A stretch of DNA of 64,000 nucleotides from Heterotrichella gracilis (lineage: Eukaryota; Sar; Xanthophyceae; Tribonematales; Xanthonemataceae): positions 62,001-126,000 of the forward strand of contig JAULBX010002556.1 of the NCBI GenBank assembly GCA_032358255.1, given 5' to 3'. How positions within the stretch are numbered: the stretch's first letter is position 1; every line of letters starts with the position of its first letter. Positions 1-10,741 of this stretch are shown here, piece by piece. The translations under genes were made by a program, and so were the position numbers. The notes under the pieces were generated by a model that made no database searches, was not told where the DNA came from, and saw only the letters and a program-made list of their open reading frames with translations.

Positions 1-1797
1 TTTGATGCGGGTGTGGAGTTGGAGGACAGGGGTTTGGTGTATTGTGGAGCTTACAGGACATAAAGACACATTGATGGCTCAGAAAAACCATAGGCAACAC
101 GCTGGGGTGGAGGTCAGGGATTTGAAATGGCGTGTGGACCCCAGGAGCTTTGTAGGTGTGGGGTGGGGTGAACGTCGTAGGGACCTGGTTTGGACTTGTG
201 GATGGTGTACAGGTCAAAGGGTTCGATGTGGCTCCGTATGCAGAGGTGTTTTGAACGCCATGGTGGGACCAGTGGTAATGCATGCATAGGTGCAAACGTA
301 CTTGCTCCTTCACATATTGCTCCAAGTCGGGTACTCTCTCTGGGTTATACCTGTATGACGGCAGTTAGAGTAGGTTGACACTAATCATCACCCGTGGATA
401 GAATGTGCATGCACGTTGCCCAGTTCAAGATTCAGGCTATGCGATGGTGCAGTGCAGTCGACACCACCCCACAGGCCACGTACTTGTCTGCTCCTCTCAG
501 GGCCAACATGGCTGCAGAAACGCTTCAGAAATACGCCTGTGGTGCCTTTAAGGGGGAGAGATCAGTCGATTGGATGTGTTCACCGAATGGCGATAGTGGC
601 ATGCAAGGGATGAAACGGGCTCTACAAACCAGATGGGCTGTTGCAAGCTTGGTAGATTAACCGACAGTTTAGCTTTGCAAAGTGGTAACTTTGCACAGGT
701 GCTCGCTTGTTCCTGTCCTTGCTAAGGTGGGTCGCCGCCAACATTTTGGAAGGCGGGAATATGCTACTGCATTGGTGACGGGGAGGGATATCCAAATGGC
801 AGGCCTGGAAGAAAGAAAGAAAGAAAGAAAGGGAACGCACAGAGGCGTAGTTAGGGGGCCACTGGCTCGCACCAGGGCACCACACCAGCCAGAACTGCTG
901 GTCAAGGTTAGGCCCTAAGGCCTAATTAGCCAATGCCCGCAGGCATGGCATGCAAAAGGGTTTGGCGTTTAGTGTACACAGCATAGGAACCTTGAATAGC
1001 AAGGAGTTGCAACGCGGGAATAAGGCTGGCAATCATGCGGGGGGCTAAGCCTATAGCAGTCAGGCCTGGAAAATGACAGGTATTTCCTGTCAAATAAAAA
1101 GCCACATAATACCACATGTTTCCCCCAGAACTTACCCGAGATGGCGAGATATTGTTACATGTGTTGTCAACCAAAGGTTGAGCCACAGCTACAGGGTGAA
1201 GACTGTGCACAACTGAGGTGTGTCTCCCGCGGCCTCAATGCAGCTGTGCTGCACTCTGGACTTGTCAAGGTATTATGTCTTTCTGTACACTGCATTGGTG
1301 GTCACCGTAGAAAAAAAGAAGTAGACAAAGCCCAGGTAGGAATCCTGGCACCATAGGCGGTAAAAGTGTAACTAGGACCCACCATTGCCTGACACTTGGA
1401 AAAACTTGCGGACGCTAAAAGGAAACCGGCAAAACCCTTGACAAGGGTACTTCACGTTGACGAGGGCCTCACCACCCTTTCCTCCAAGAAGACACCATCT
1501 TCTCGTCAAACCCCACTCCCCCTCTCACCCTCGTATACGCCTCTCAACAACCGTCCCAAGGCATTGGCCCCCGCACAAGTTATTTGGCACTGAAGCCCCC
1601 ACACCGCATCAGACCCGCGCGGTGCTGCACAGCCTGGCGCCTGGCTGAATACCCCACCCCCCTTCCACACCCCAGTACCAGCCAAAATAGCATCCTGCAG
1701 GATTGGCCCTGAACCACCAGCCGATGGTGCAATGTCAGGCAGACCAGAAACCCCCCACCCACCCCACCCCCCATCCCCCACCCCCCGCCCCCCACTG
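1..1797. other. Left-edge region without a supported gene
   Basis: No reading frame here resembles a known protein or joins into a convincing exon chain. The right-hand part probably holds the 3' UTR of the minus-strand glycosyltransferase whose stop is at 1798. A short GAAA microsatellite lies near 810-832. The stretch 1740-1800 is very C-rich on the plus strand. Confidence 0.6.
811..832. repeat. (GAAA)n microsatellite
   Basis: About five copies of a GAAA-type tetranucleotide in noncoding sequence. No function is suggested. Confidence 0.85.
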
Positions 1798-4700
1798 CTA
1801 GCACGACGCGTCCACTGGGTTGTCCCTGAACCGCCCGTGGTGCGACATGAGGTAGTCAACCTTCTCGGTGGTGTTGTACTTCTTGGCGTCTTCCGGGAAT
1901 CTGCAGCACCAGAAGGTGGGCACCATGTCCATGCGCGCGTCAAAGCGCCGGGCCATGGAGGCGCACGTGAACTGGCGCAGCGCCTGCAGCAAGGGGCATG
2001 CATCAGCATGTATACACGCCACAGTTTTGGTACTACGGTACTAAAGTACAGACAGGTACATGAGAAGTACAACGACAGCACGTGGACAATCCACAATAGA
2101 TGACCCAATGCACGGGGTTCAAAATAACAATACAGGTCATTAGCCGTTTGATTTCTTGTAAATACAAATCAGACGCATTAACCTATAAAGATGCAATACA
2201 AACAATCTCATATTCAAGCTTGCAGTAGATTTCATTGTTACTTGCCTGCATAGGATTTGCCACCCGCATCACCCGATACCTGTCCAGGTATGGGTGCAGC
2301 TGGGAAAGCAGCGCCTTGTCTGTCATGTGGGAGGGGACGCGCACCTCGCCGCTGCCATCGCTTGCAATGTGGGTGTCGAGGTGGTCGCCGGCGCGCACCA
2401 CAAGGACAGAGTCCTGCGGAAGTAGGGTTTAGATGTAAGGGCTAAGGGTTTAGGGTTGGCCATCGGGAAGCCGTGACTCACGGCGTGAGGGCGCCTGCAC
2501 TCCCTACCAAGATTGGGTCCTGTAGTGGCTAGGGTTTAGGGTTGTAGGTTGTAGGGTCCGGCGCTGGTGGCAATGTGAATGGCAAGGAGGCCCGGGCAAC
2601 GACCTGTGGGCAGTGGGATATGGGATTTTCAGGTGGTGGGCGGAGGCATGTGCATGCCTGGCTTCAAGATGGTGCGCAAGGTGGTGGTCTGGAAGGGGTG
2701 GTGGGGGGCCATGGGTATGCATTTTAGCATAGTGCAGGGCATGGACCATCTGCCCACTAGATTTCCCCTGACTTAAAGACAAAATCAATTAGAGATTGAT
2801 GGCCATTGTCCTGGCTGCACATTGGTGCAGATACCTCCATACTCCCATCCTTCGCTCAGCCACCCCTCCACCACTCCCTCACCTTGATGTCCGAGGACGT
2901 CCTGGGATTGTCCAGAAAATTGTACTCCCGGATGTCGATGGGGGTGGCGTCCCCAGACACCCTGGTGAGGGCCCCAGGGTGGAAGATGTAGTCCAGGGGG
3001 CACACAAAGGGGAAGTCGAAGCGGTGGTGGCGGCTGGCAAAGTCTGGCATGCGGCAGAACATGACCGCGTGCCAGATCTTCTCACAGAAGCACATCACCT
3101 GGGGGACAGTAGCAGTGTCAATTGGCTGGGTCAGGAATGGGGCGTTCACGAGTCATGAGGCATGGTGATAGAACGACTTCAGAAGTTTTTTTTCGGTTTT
3201 GGGGTGCTTACATCGGTGCCAGCGTTAGAAGATGACCACGTGCCAGACATTTTTGCCAGAGCCTGGTGGCAATGGAGCAGGAGAGGTGACTTGAGCTGGG
3301 TTGGACGTGGGTATGTTCGCCACATGCAGTGAGTCGGAGTCCCTTCTTTGTGTCAGAAGCTGTGTGTGCTAGCTGGGCCATAGAACAGGCCCTTACCTTT
3401 GGCATGACAAACACCCTGGGCGTCAGCGCCAGCGCCATGCTGCAGTATATTACCCTACGTCCCACATCTAAAACCCTTGGCCCCACCTTTGGCATGATGA
3501 GCACCCTGTTGAGCGCCAGTAACAGCACCACCTACCCGGACAATACCATGATTCTCACCTCCCAAACCCAAAAACCCCCATCTTCGGCATGATGAATACC
3601 CTGTTGAGGGCCAGCGCCAGCATCATGCCGTAGTAATATTACCCTAAACCCAAATCTAAAACCCTACATGCCCCACCTTTGGCATGATGAACGCCCTGTT
3701 GAGCACCATCGCCAGCGCCATGCCGTAGTAATATTACACTTAACCCAAATCTAAAACCCTAATATCCCCACCTTTGGCATGATGAACACCCTGTTGAGCG
3801 CCAGCGCCAGCGCCATGCCGTAGTACACCTGCTCCAGCTGCTGCTGCATGGCGTCAAGGTGGAAGCGCAGCATGGGCTCCGTGTTGTTGAAGTTGTCGTT
3901 GTAGCCGGGGGGGAGCTGCGGGTGGGGGGCGGGGGGCGGGTGAAGTGGGGGGCTATGGTGGTCACATGCTATACTGGGGGCGCCTTTACCCAAGATGTTG
4001 ACATGTATCGGCCACAAGGAGGAGTAATACTAGTGAGCAGGAGTAACACTCTTAGGTAGGATTAGTAGCGGTAAGTAGGGATTCTCACAACAAATTCCAT
4101 GATGGATTTAGTAATTTGCAGTTTAATGGAGGCCTGGTCCCCTGCAGGCCCGTAGCCGGGTAGCTGCCACCAATCCACACCCTACCACTACACCCTACCC
4201 ACCCTACCTGCGGCCACTGCAGGTCTATGGCTAGGTAGTTGCCGTCGTTGTAGTAGTCGGGCGGGTCTGCGCGCCACACCATGGAGTGGCGCAGGCGGTA
4301 CTTCTTGCCGTCGTCCCCATCGTATGCCCATGTGGCATGCACGCAATACGGCTGGACAAGCTTTTGCTGCGGGGACGAAGGGGTGGGGGGGGTAAAGGAG
4401 AGAAAATTGCGGGTGGGGGTTTCAGCGGGCATGGGGCACACTGCAATGAGAAATGTACCCTCCCCACTATTTGCAGCCCTAGGGACCACAAAACCCTACC
4501 CCTAACCCTAGGGTTCATGGTCAGTAGGGTGTAGGGTTTTGCGTCCCACCTTGTGCAGCTTCTGTATGGTGAGCGTGTGGCTGTTCATGAAGATGGATGC
4601 AGGCAGGATGCCCCAAAACACCTCGTTGCCAGGCGCGCGGTAGTTGCCCTGCATGGCAAACAACCAGACTTCAGGTACAGGGCCTCATGTCCTGATAGAA

Positions 4701-7700
4701 GCTTGTGCTGTACAACCTTAGCCAACAAAGTGCTGGTCAAACTTGTATTAAGTTTAAGGTTTTTGTTTTCCGTTTTCGTTTCCACTCACCGACAGCACGT
4801 TAGGGTTCCTAGGGTGCGGCACAGTCTCCGGCCTCCTCCGCAGCACTGTGTACATGTCGTCCTGGTCATGCGTGCGTGAGCCCTCATACAGCGCCACCCA
4901 GTCGTCCAGGAAGCGGCGGCTGCGGGGGTTGTTGCGGAACAAGTACACTCCTGGGGGAGGGGGGAGGGGGGGGTGGGGGGTGGTAATAGAGGGAAAGGGG
5001 GGAGGGGAAGAACAGCGTGGGCAAGGGGGGAATTTTATGGTGGGGAGGTCCCATGTCCCTTTCATCACGTGCATCACCCCTTTTCCCACGCAGCCTGGCA
5101 CACACACACGCACACACACACACACCTCCACCCCACCCGCTCAACTTATATTTATCCCCCACCCACATACACGCATTGGTGTGCGCATGCCCATACGCCC
5201 CCCAGCCCCACCCCACCACTTGTGTGTGCATGCATGCAAGTGTGTATATGGCGCTCCAGATCCTCCACCCCAGGGTCCACATCCCACACATAATCACCAC
5301 CCCTCACCCCAACCCCCAATCCAACCCCCAGATCCATTTATGCAAATGCCCACTTGTCCCCAAATCCTACCACACCCACCCACCCACCTGTGTTTGCATG
5401 CATGCCAATGTGTATATGGCGCTCCAGGTCCTCAACCCCGGGCTCCACATCGCTCACATAGCCATCGTGCGAGAACAGGATGTCCGCCTCCTGCCACCTG
5501 TCAAACAGCGGCAGCGGGTCGCGGAACCACATGCTGTCTGCGTCTGTGACTATGTAGTTGAACCCCATGGCTGCGATCTCGTGAGCTATGATGACCTTGC
5601 GCCAGGTGGCGCGCTTCCACTGGCTGCCGCCCCACTCGATCTCTGGGGTGGGGGAGAAGGGGGGTGAAGGACAGGTATGCCTAGCGGTCTGTTGCTTTAA
5701 GGCATTTAGATCTGGTGGGCGTGTCCCACCCGTGCTTAGGATTTAGGGTTGGTAGCGGGGATGTCGTGTGCAATGAAGACCATGTGCCAGGTGGCGCGCT
5801 TTCACTGGCTGCCGCCCCACTCGAACTCTGGGGGTGGGGGGAGAAAGAGGATGAGGGGCGAGGGGCATACAATATGCCTAGGAGCCCATTGTGTAAGAAA
5901 TTCCCCACACTCATGTGTAGGGTTTAGGGTTGCAGGGGCGACCTCGTGTGCAATGATGACATTGTCTGTGGAACTGGTGGGATGCATGTGAGTGTGCAAT
6001 GATTGCATTACTCCAGGTGTCAAGTTTCCACTGGCTGTCGCCACTGCCACCGCCGCCTCCACCACATACTTCCCTTGACAATAGAAAAAAAAGAAAAAAA
6101 AGAATAAACATTAAACATATGCTCCTGACAGTCCAGCAGCTGTCATGTTGATGTCATGATGATAAGATATACTTATCAACTCCCGCCGCTCCACCCCCGC
6201 ACCTGAGTCGTACTTCCACGCTCGCGTCTCGTTGCTCCTGAACCTGAAGCACGGCACCTGGCGCTGCAGCAGCCAGCCCTCGGTCTCCAGGTCCATGGCC
6301 TCGATGAAGTAGTAGTTGATGCCAACCTGGCGCAAGCGGGGGAGGTGGTTGATCAGAGTGCCAAACTGGTGTGCTCTTAAATTTGTGCCAGCGTCAATGT
6401 GTGCAAATAATGCGCGCTAGAATGGTGCTGATGATGGTCCTAAATGGTCCGGAAGTGCCATGTGTGCCCAGGTTATGTGCCCAGGTTGTGCCAAGACTGG
6501 TGCAAAACCAGCGTGCTACATTGTGCCCTGAATTGGTGCTAGCTGGATTGGCTGGAGCGCATTTAACCACCCACCCACCCACCTTGCGCAGGCTTGCGAT
6601 GAGGTTCTCCCCAAAGTCCCAGTGCTTGAGGTTGAGGGTGGAGAACATGATCACGTTGCCGGGGGTGGCGCGCGTGGCCAGCAGCTCACGGGACAGAGGC
6701 GGGCAGTGGGGGCCGGGGTCGCTGGCGGTGGTGGATTGGCCTGCAGCATTTGGCAGAGGGGGATTGGACAGGAAAGTGTGCTTCCCAAGGATCTGAAAAA
6801 TGGTGACAAGACAGAGGTGGGAGGCGCAAAAGGTGCCACGAGATAAGGCTGTACTACACACACGTATGTGCCTGGAGGGGCGCCTGCCCGGCCCCCCATC
6901 ACCCGGTATCACCCCCCCTGCGATTGAGGTGCATCTCCTTTGCTAGGGACTCTATGCCCGGCTTGGCAACTGCATGTGGGACCCCACCCACCTCACCCAC
7001 CACCATATACACCCATCTGGCTGCACTAACAAAGACGCAAGCAGCTGGCCAACCAACCCACCTGCTGCAGCGTCAGCTCGCCCCCCGTCGCTGCCGGTAT
7101 CATCCACCCTGCCCTCGGGGTGCATCTCCTGTGCCAGGGACTCGATGCCCGGCTGCAGCAGCGCCACAGCATCCTCCACGCGTGACCCCACCCCCACCCC
7201 CGCCTTGCCCAGCTGATCTGCATGTGTGTAAAAAACCCTTCAGAGGGTGTGGAGCTTGCCAAGGAGAGGATGCGTGGATGTGGAAGTCCTTTCATGGACA
7301 ATGGCAGGGGATTGCATGCACGAAGCTGGTATTTTGCACCACACAATGCCTACCATGCCGCCCACCACCACAGCACCCGAACCATACCATGCAAGCCCCC
7401 ACCATACCATCCCCCAGCCTCCACCCCCCACCTGGATACGCCGCCGCCACCGCCGGCACCATCACCACCTCCACCTCCAGCCCCTGATCCTCCTCGACAG
7501 CCACATCCACACCCGCAAACGCCTCCGCACCCCCCTCCCCACCACCACCACCCTCTTCTTCCACCCCCAGGATTGCATCCGCTGCCCGCACATCCTCCTC
7601 AGCTGGCTTGAATGAGGATGCATCGCTGCCTAAGATGCCGCTGCTGCCGCGCTGCCTGGCGTCATTGCTGGCCGCGATGTGCGAGGTGGCCTCCTTAGGG

Positions 7701-9166
7701 TCGTCGTTAGGGTTTTCGGGCTCAGGGTCATCTGGCGGGTCGGCGCTGGAGTCATCTACCGAGCCGCCGTTGAGGTTTTTGACAGGAGGGTCATCGCTGG
7801 GGATTTCCTGGGGATAGTATGCTGTACTTTGCGTCCCCGTGCCAGAGGGCCCAATTTCGATCTCGTCCTCTGGCCCCATGTGGGTCAAATCCACAACCAT
7901 GGGCTTACCCTTGCTGGGGGTTTCCTCCTCGTCACCTTCACCACCAGTAGCTACGGGATTTTCCTGGGGATGGTCTGCTGTACTTTGCGTCCCCGTGCCA
8001 GTCCCTGTCGGCCCTATTTCGATCTCGTCCTCTGGCCCCATGTGGGTCAAGTCCACCACCATGGTTTTACCCTTGCTGGGGGTTTCCTCACCCTCACCCT
8101 CATTGCCAGTAGCCACGGGCTCCCCCCCGCCTGTGTCGGTGCTGTCTACAGGCTGGGCTTGGGCATGCTCCATGTCCTCCCCTTGACCCTCCTTGTCCCC
8201 TTCCAAGCCCACAGCCCCCAGGCTCTCACCCCCTTGCAGGTCCACAGCTTTGCCCCCTCGCAAGTCCACAGCCACGCCATGAATACCCTCGGTGGTGGAT
8301 GCACCACCTGCTTGCTGCCTTGCCACCTGCTGTGCTATCTGCTGTGCTAGAAAGGTCTTGGCCCGCTGCCGCTGGCTGGATTGGTCCCTCTCTGCCCCCA
8401 CCAGCCCATCCCCTGCCACCTCCCCTGCCAGCTGCTTCGCACCCTTCACCCCCTGCAACAGAATAATATGATAATGATGCAAAAACCGCTGCACCCCAAA
8501 AGAGGCATGCGCAACTCTCGGGTGGAGCAATTTCTGGTCTTAGGGAGGCGTGCAAAGAGCAAGTCGCGCCCAAAATGCAGGAAAGTATCCACATAAATCA
8601 GTAATCCTCCCAGCACCCCCTGGAACACTACGGGTGATGTTAGCCTCAAAACCCTGCAACCCCACCTCCCACTCAGAACCCTAGACCCTAACCTCAAAAA
8701 ACCATAGATTTACCCGAAACCAGTGCCCGCAATGCCCTCTTAAACCCCTTGAACAAGGTTTAGGGTTTGAGTTCAGGGTCTAGGGTTTCACCTTGATCAG
8801 CCCCTCAATCTTGCTGAAGGTGCTCACCAGCCCCGACTGGGCCTGGTCCACCAGGGAGGCGTGTGTTTCTCGATCCCCGGAATCCGCAACCCTGGTCCCC
8901 AGTCTGGCCCCTTGGGCCCCCAGCTTTGCACCAGCCGAGGCCCCTTCTGAGAGCACCTGTTGGTCCAGCTGCCTGCGGTGGTCGTCTAGGGTGCGGCTGG
9001 CGGAGAGTAGCCGGCTCCCTTTGAGGTGTACCAGGTAATACAGCATGCCTATCACCACCACCATGGCGGCAGTCAGGCGGGCGAGCCTGCGGGTGGGTGG
9101 GTCACCATTGGCGTGATTGAGTGGGTGGCGGGTGGGTGGCCATGGTGAAGAGAGCGGGTGACCCAC
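1798..9166 (-). CDS. XEG113: GT77 glycosyltransferase, XEG113-like arabinosyltransferase
   Basis: Likely Golgi type II glycosyltransferase related to plant XEG113, which extends arabinose chains on hydroxyproline-rich wall glycoproteins. Exons (5' to 3'): 9166-8792, 8452-7432, 7217-7062, 6740-6583, 6326-6203, 5642-5388, 4950-4790, 4648-4550, 4366-4208, 3915-3772, 3098-2883, 2413-2246, 1983-1798; 1073 aa in phase. A membrane anchor lies at residues about 33-48 behind a basic N-terminus. A long acidic linker (exon 2) follows, then the catalytic part. The nucleotide-sugar DxD motif is D645-A-D647 in VTDADSMWFRDP. Family landmarks follow: CVHATWAYDGDDGKKYRLR, ALNRVFIMPK and MCFCEKIWHAVMFCRMPDF. 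The intron after exon 12 uses a GC donor. The acceptor substrate in this organism is unknown: algal extensin-like proteins are inferred, not shown. The first methionine is the longest choice; exons 2-3 are supported mainly by phase. Confidence 0.82.
3396..3771 (-). repeat. 95-bp tandem copies of the 3' edge of GT77 exon 10
   Basis: The exon 10/intron boundary, which begins on the plus strand as CCTTTGGCATGATGAACACC at 3771, recurs at 3676, 3581, 3486 and 3396. The spacing is 95, 95, 95 and 90 bp. Each copy contains part of the exon coding for ALNRVFIMPK, the donor, and intron sequence with CCCTAAA-like blocks and ATATTA. Copies have diverged by substitution. Confidence 0.9.
5099..5127. repeat. 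(CA)n microsatellite in a GT77 intron
   Basis: A dinucleotide CA run with one interruption inside intron 6 of the GT77 gene. It is noncoding. Confidence 0.85.
5757..6060 (-). repeat. Degenerate copies of the 5' edge of GT77 exon 6
   Basis: The start of exon 6 (5579-5642 on the plus strand) reappears at about 5763-5835 with high identity, including its acceptor context. More broken copies lie at about 5943-5980 and 5995-6050. All lie in the intron upstream of the exon, so each brings a decoy 3' splice site. Confidence 0.85.
7790..8130 (-). repeat. In-frame tandem repeat in the GT77 acidic linker
   Basis: Exon 2 of the GT77 gene encodes two near-identical units of about 45 residues. Each contains MVVDLTHMGPEDEIEIGP followed by a Gly/Thr-rich stretch, a YPQE/HPQE step and an acidic SKGK segment. 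The copies remain in frame and differ by a few residues, indicating a fairly recent internal duplication in a spacer between membrane anchor and catalytic domain. Confidence 0.85.
8755..8790. repeat. Telomere-like heptamer block next to a splice donor
   Basis: Several TTTAGGG-like units with variants sit immediately downstream (in the sense of the minus-strand GT77 gene) of the exon 1 donor. This is one of several dozen such blocks in the window. Confidence 0.8.
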
Positions 9167-10741
9167 CGATGGACGAATGGGTTACATGCGATACTAATAA
9201 CTATACTTATTATATAGTTTCCAGTTGTTTGCTGGAGTGCGGCTGTAGAGGCACGCCAGTATGGCTGTCGCTGAGTTGAAGTGCAAGGGCTATCGGCAGT
9301 GGGCGCGTGGGAGTATGGGCCTCGCCTGGTGTGCCAGTGCAAGGGGGCTGTCGGGTATGGGGGCTAGCCAGTACAAGCCTGGCTATGCTGATGCGAGGGG
9401 CTTACCGGCTGCGCCTGCGTGGGCGCGCGTGTATGATCCGGTTGGGGAACCGGTTGGCAGAAGAGCGCATCATACTGCCTGAGGGCCTTGCTTGCCCCTT
9501 GTGGGTAGCCAAACCCAGCACTCAACCTGGCTAGCACTTTAGTGTGTGCTGGGCAGCGCTGGCTGGTGCTGCATGCAGGGAGGTGCCCTGCATGCCTCCT
9601 AGGCCACGGGTGGGTGGAGTTTCTGACAGTGTGTGAGACGCTGAGGGTGAGTTTGGTGCAGGGAGGTGGCCAATGCGTGCATGCGCTCGAGTGTGGTATG
9701 CACAGCAGGCACACTATGCGTCTCGTTGTGTGTTGCCAGTGCTACTATGTTCCCCGCACCTGGTGCCTGGTCCTCACCGCCAAGGCTCGAGACACCTGAC
9801 GGTAGTTCCAGGGTAGTTCACCAAAAAGAACTGGTGTCAGGACTCCTCCCCTGCTACAGTGTGTGCAAGCTGACTTTCGTATTGAGACGCTAAAGGCTGG
9901 AGTTTCTGCAAGTATCGGAGGGAATAGACATTAAAGAATAGCCTCCGGTACGAACAGGCTGCACCCCCCAGTGCAGTGCAGTGCAAGCCTCTTGACAGCT
10001 TCAAAAAACGACAGCAATAATGAGCCTGTTTTTAGGCCGTTGGGCAACGAGCGATCTGGTGTCGACAGGATCCAGTTACAACGGCTTGTGCACGCACTTT
10101 GTGTTTTGAAAGCACTGTAAGTGTTGCAAGGTAGGCTACACCCTATAGGCTCGAAACATCTTGCCGGGTATAACAATGCATGCAAAAACAGGGATAGTCA
10201 TATTAATGGCAAGGGGAGGAAGTGACAAGAACTTCCAATGGACCCCTAAACTCGGAACGACAAAACGTTGTGACCTTCAAGCTGAGACGAAAGAAGTAAA
10301 CACCGGACCGTTGGCTAGCTACCCTGCCCATCAGAGCATTGCCCTCAACAAGCACTAGGGTCCACCCTGTGCATCGCCCTGCTACGACACATCAGGTACG
10401 TGCAACGTCCGTAATCGACTCCTGCAACGGGTGCAAACTTCAGCCTTGCTCTCTAGCCTACGGTTCGGTCGTGGGTTTCTCTGTTGCGTGACCTTTTTCC
10501 AGGGTTCAACACATCATTGGTGTCACCATTGGACCGATCAGTTTCAAAACTTTTGCTTGCTTCCGCAGTCCTGTTATTTCGTATCCTGTTATTTCGTACG
10601 GGTGTAGACAAATGCCTTGAGGTTTATATGGGTCGTGCTTACGTCAGGTTGAGCAACTGCACTCTAGTTGAGGGCGGTTTTGTCAAAGCCCTCATGCCAC
10701 AATGTCCTCACGCTATTATTTGATAATACTGTTGCAGGCTG
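9167..10741. other. Divergent intergenic region between GT77 and eIF4B-like genes
   Basis: About 1.6 kb separates two head-to-head start codons. No protein-coding exon is supported. It must hold the promoters and 5' UTRs of both genes, but no core element such as a clear TATA box could be assigned with confidence. Confidence 0.6.

Noticed and set aside
1506-2108. A 200-aa minus-strand open frame over the GT77 3' end
   Set aside because: It is out of frame with the GT77 last exon and its sequence is low-complexity translation of C-rich DNA.
4848-5667. Long plus-strand frames of 216-233 aa rich in His/Pro/Thr
   Set aside because: They translate CA-repeat and C-rich intron DNA opposite the GT77 exons and resemble no protein.
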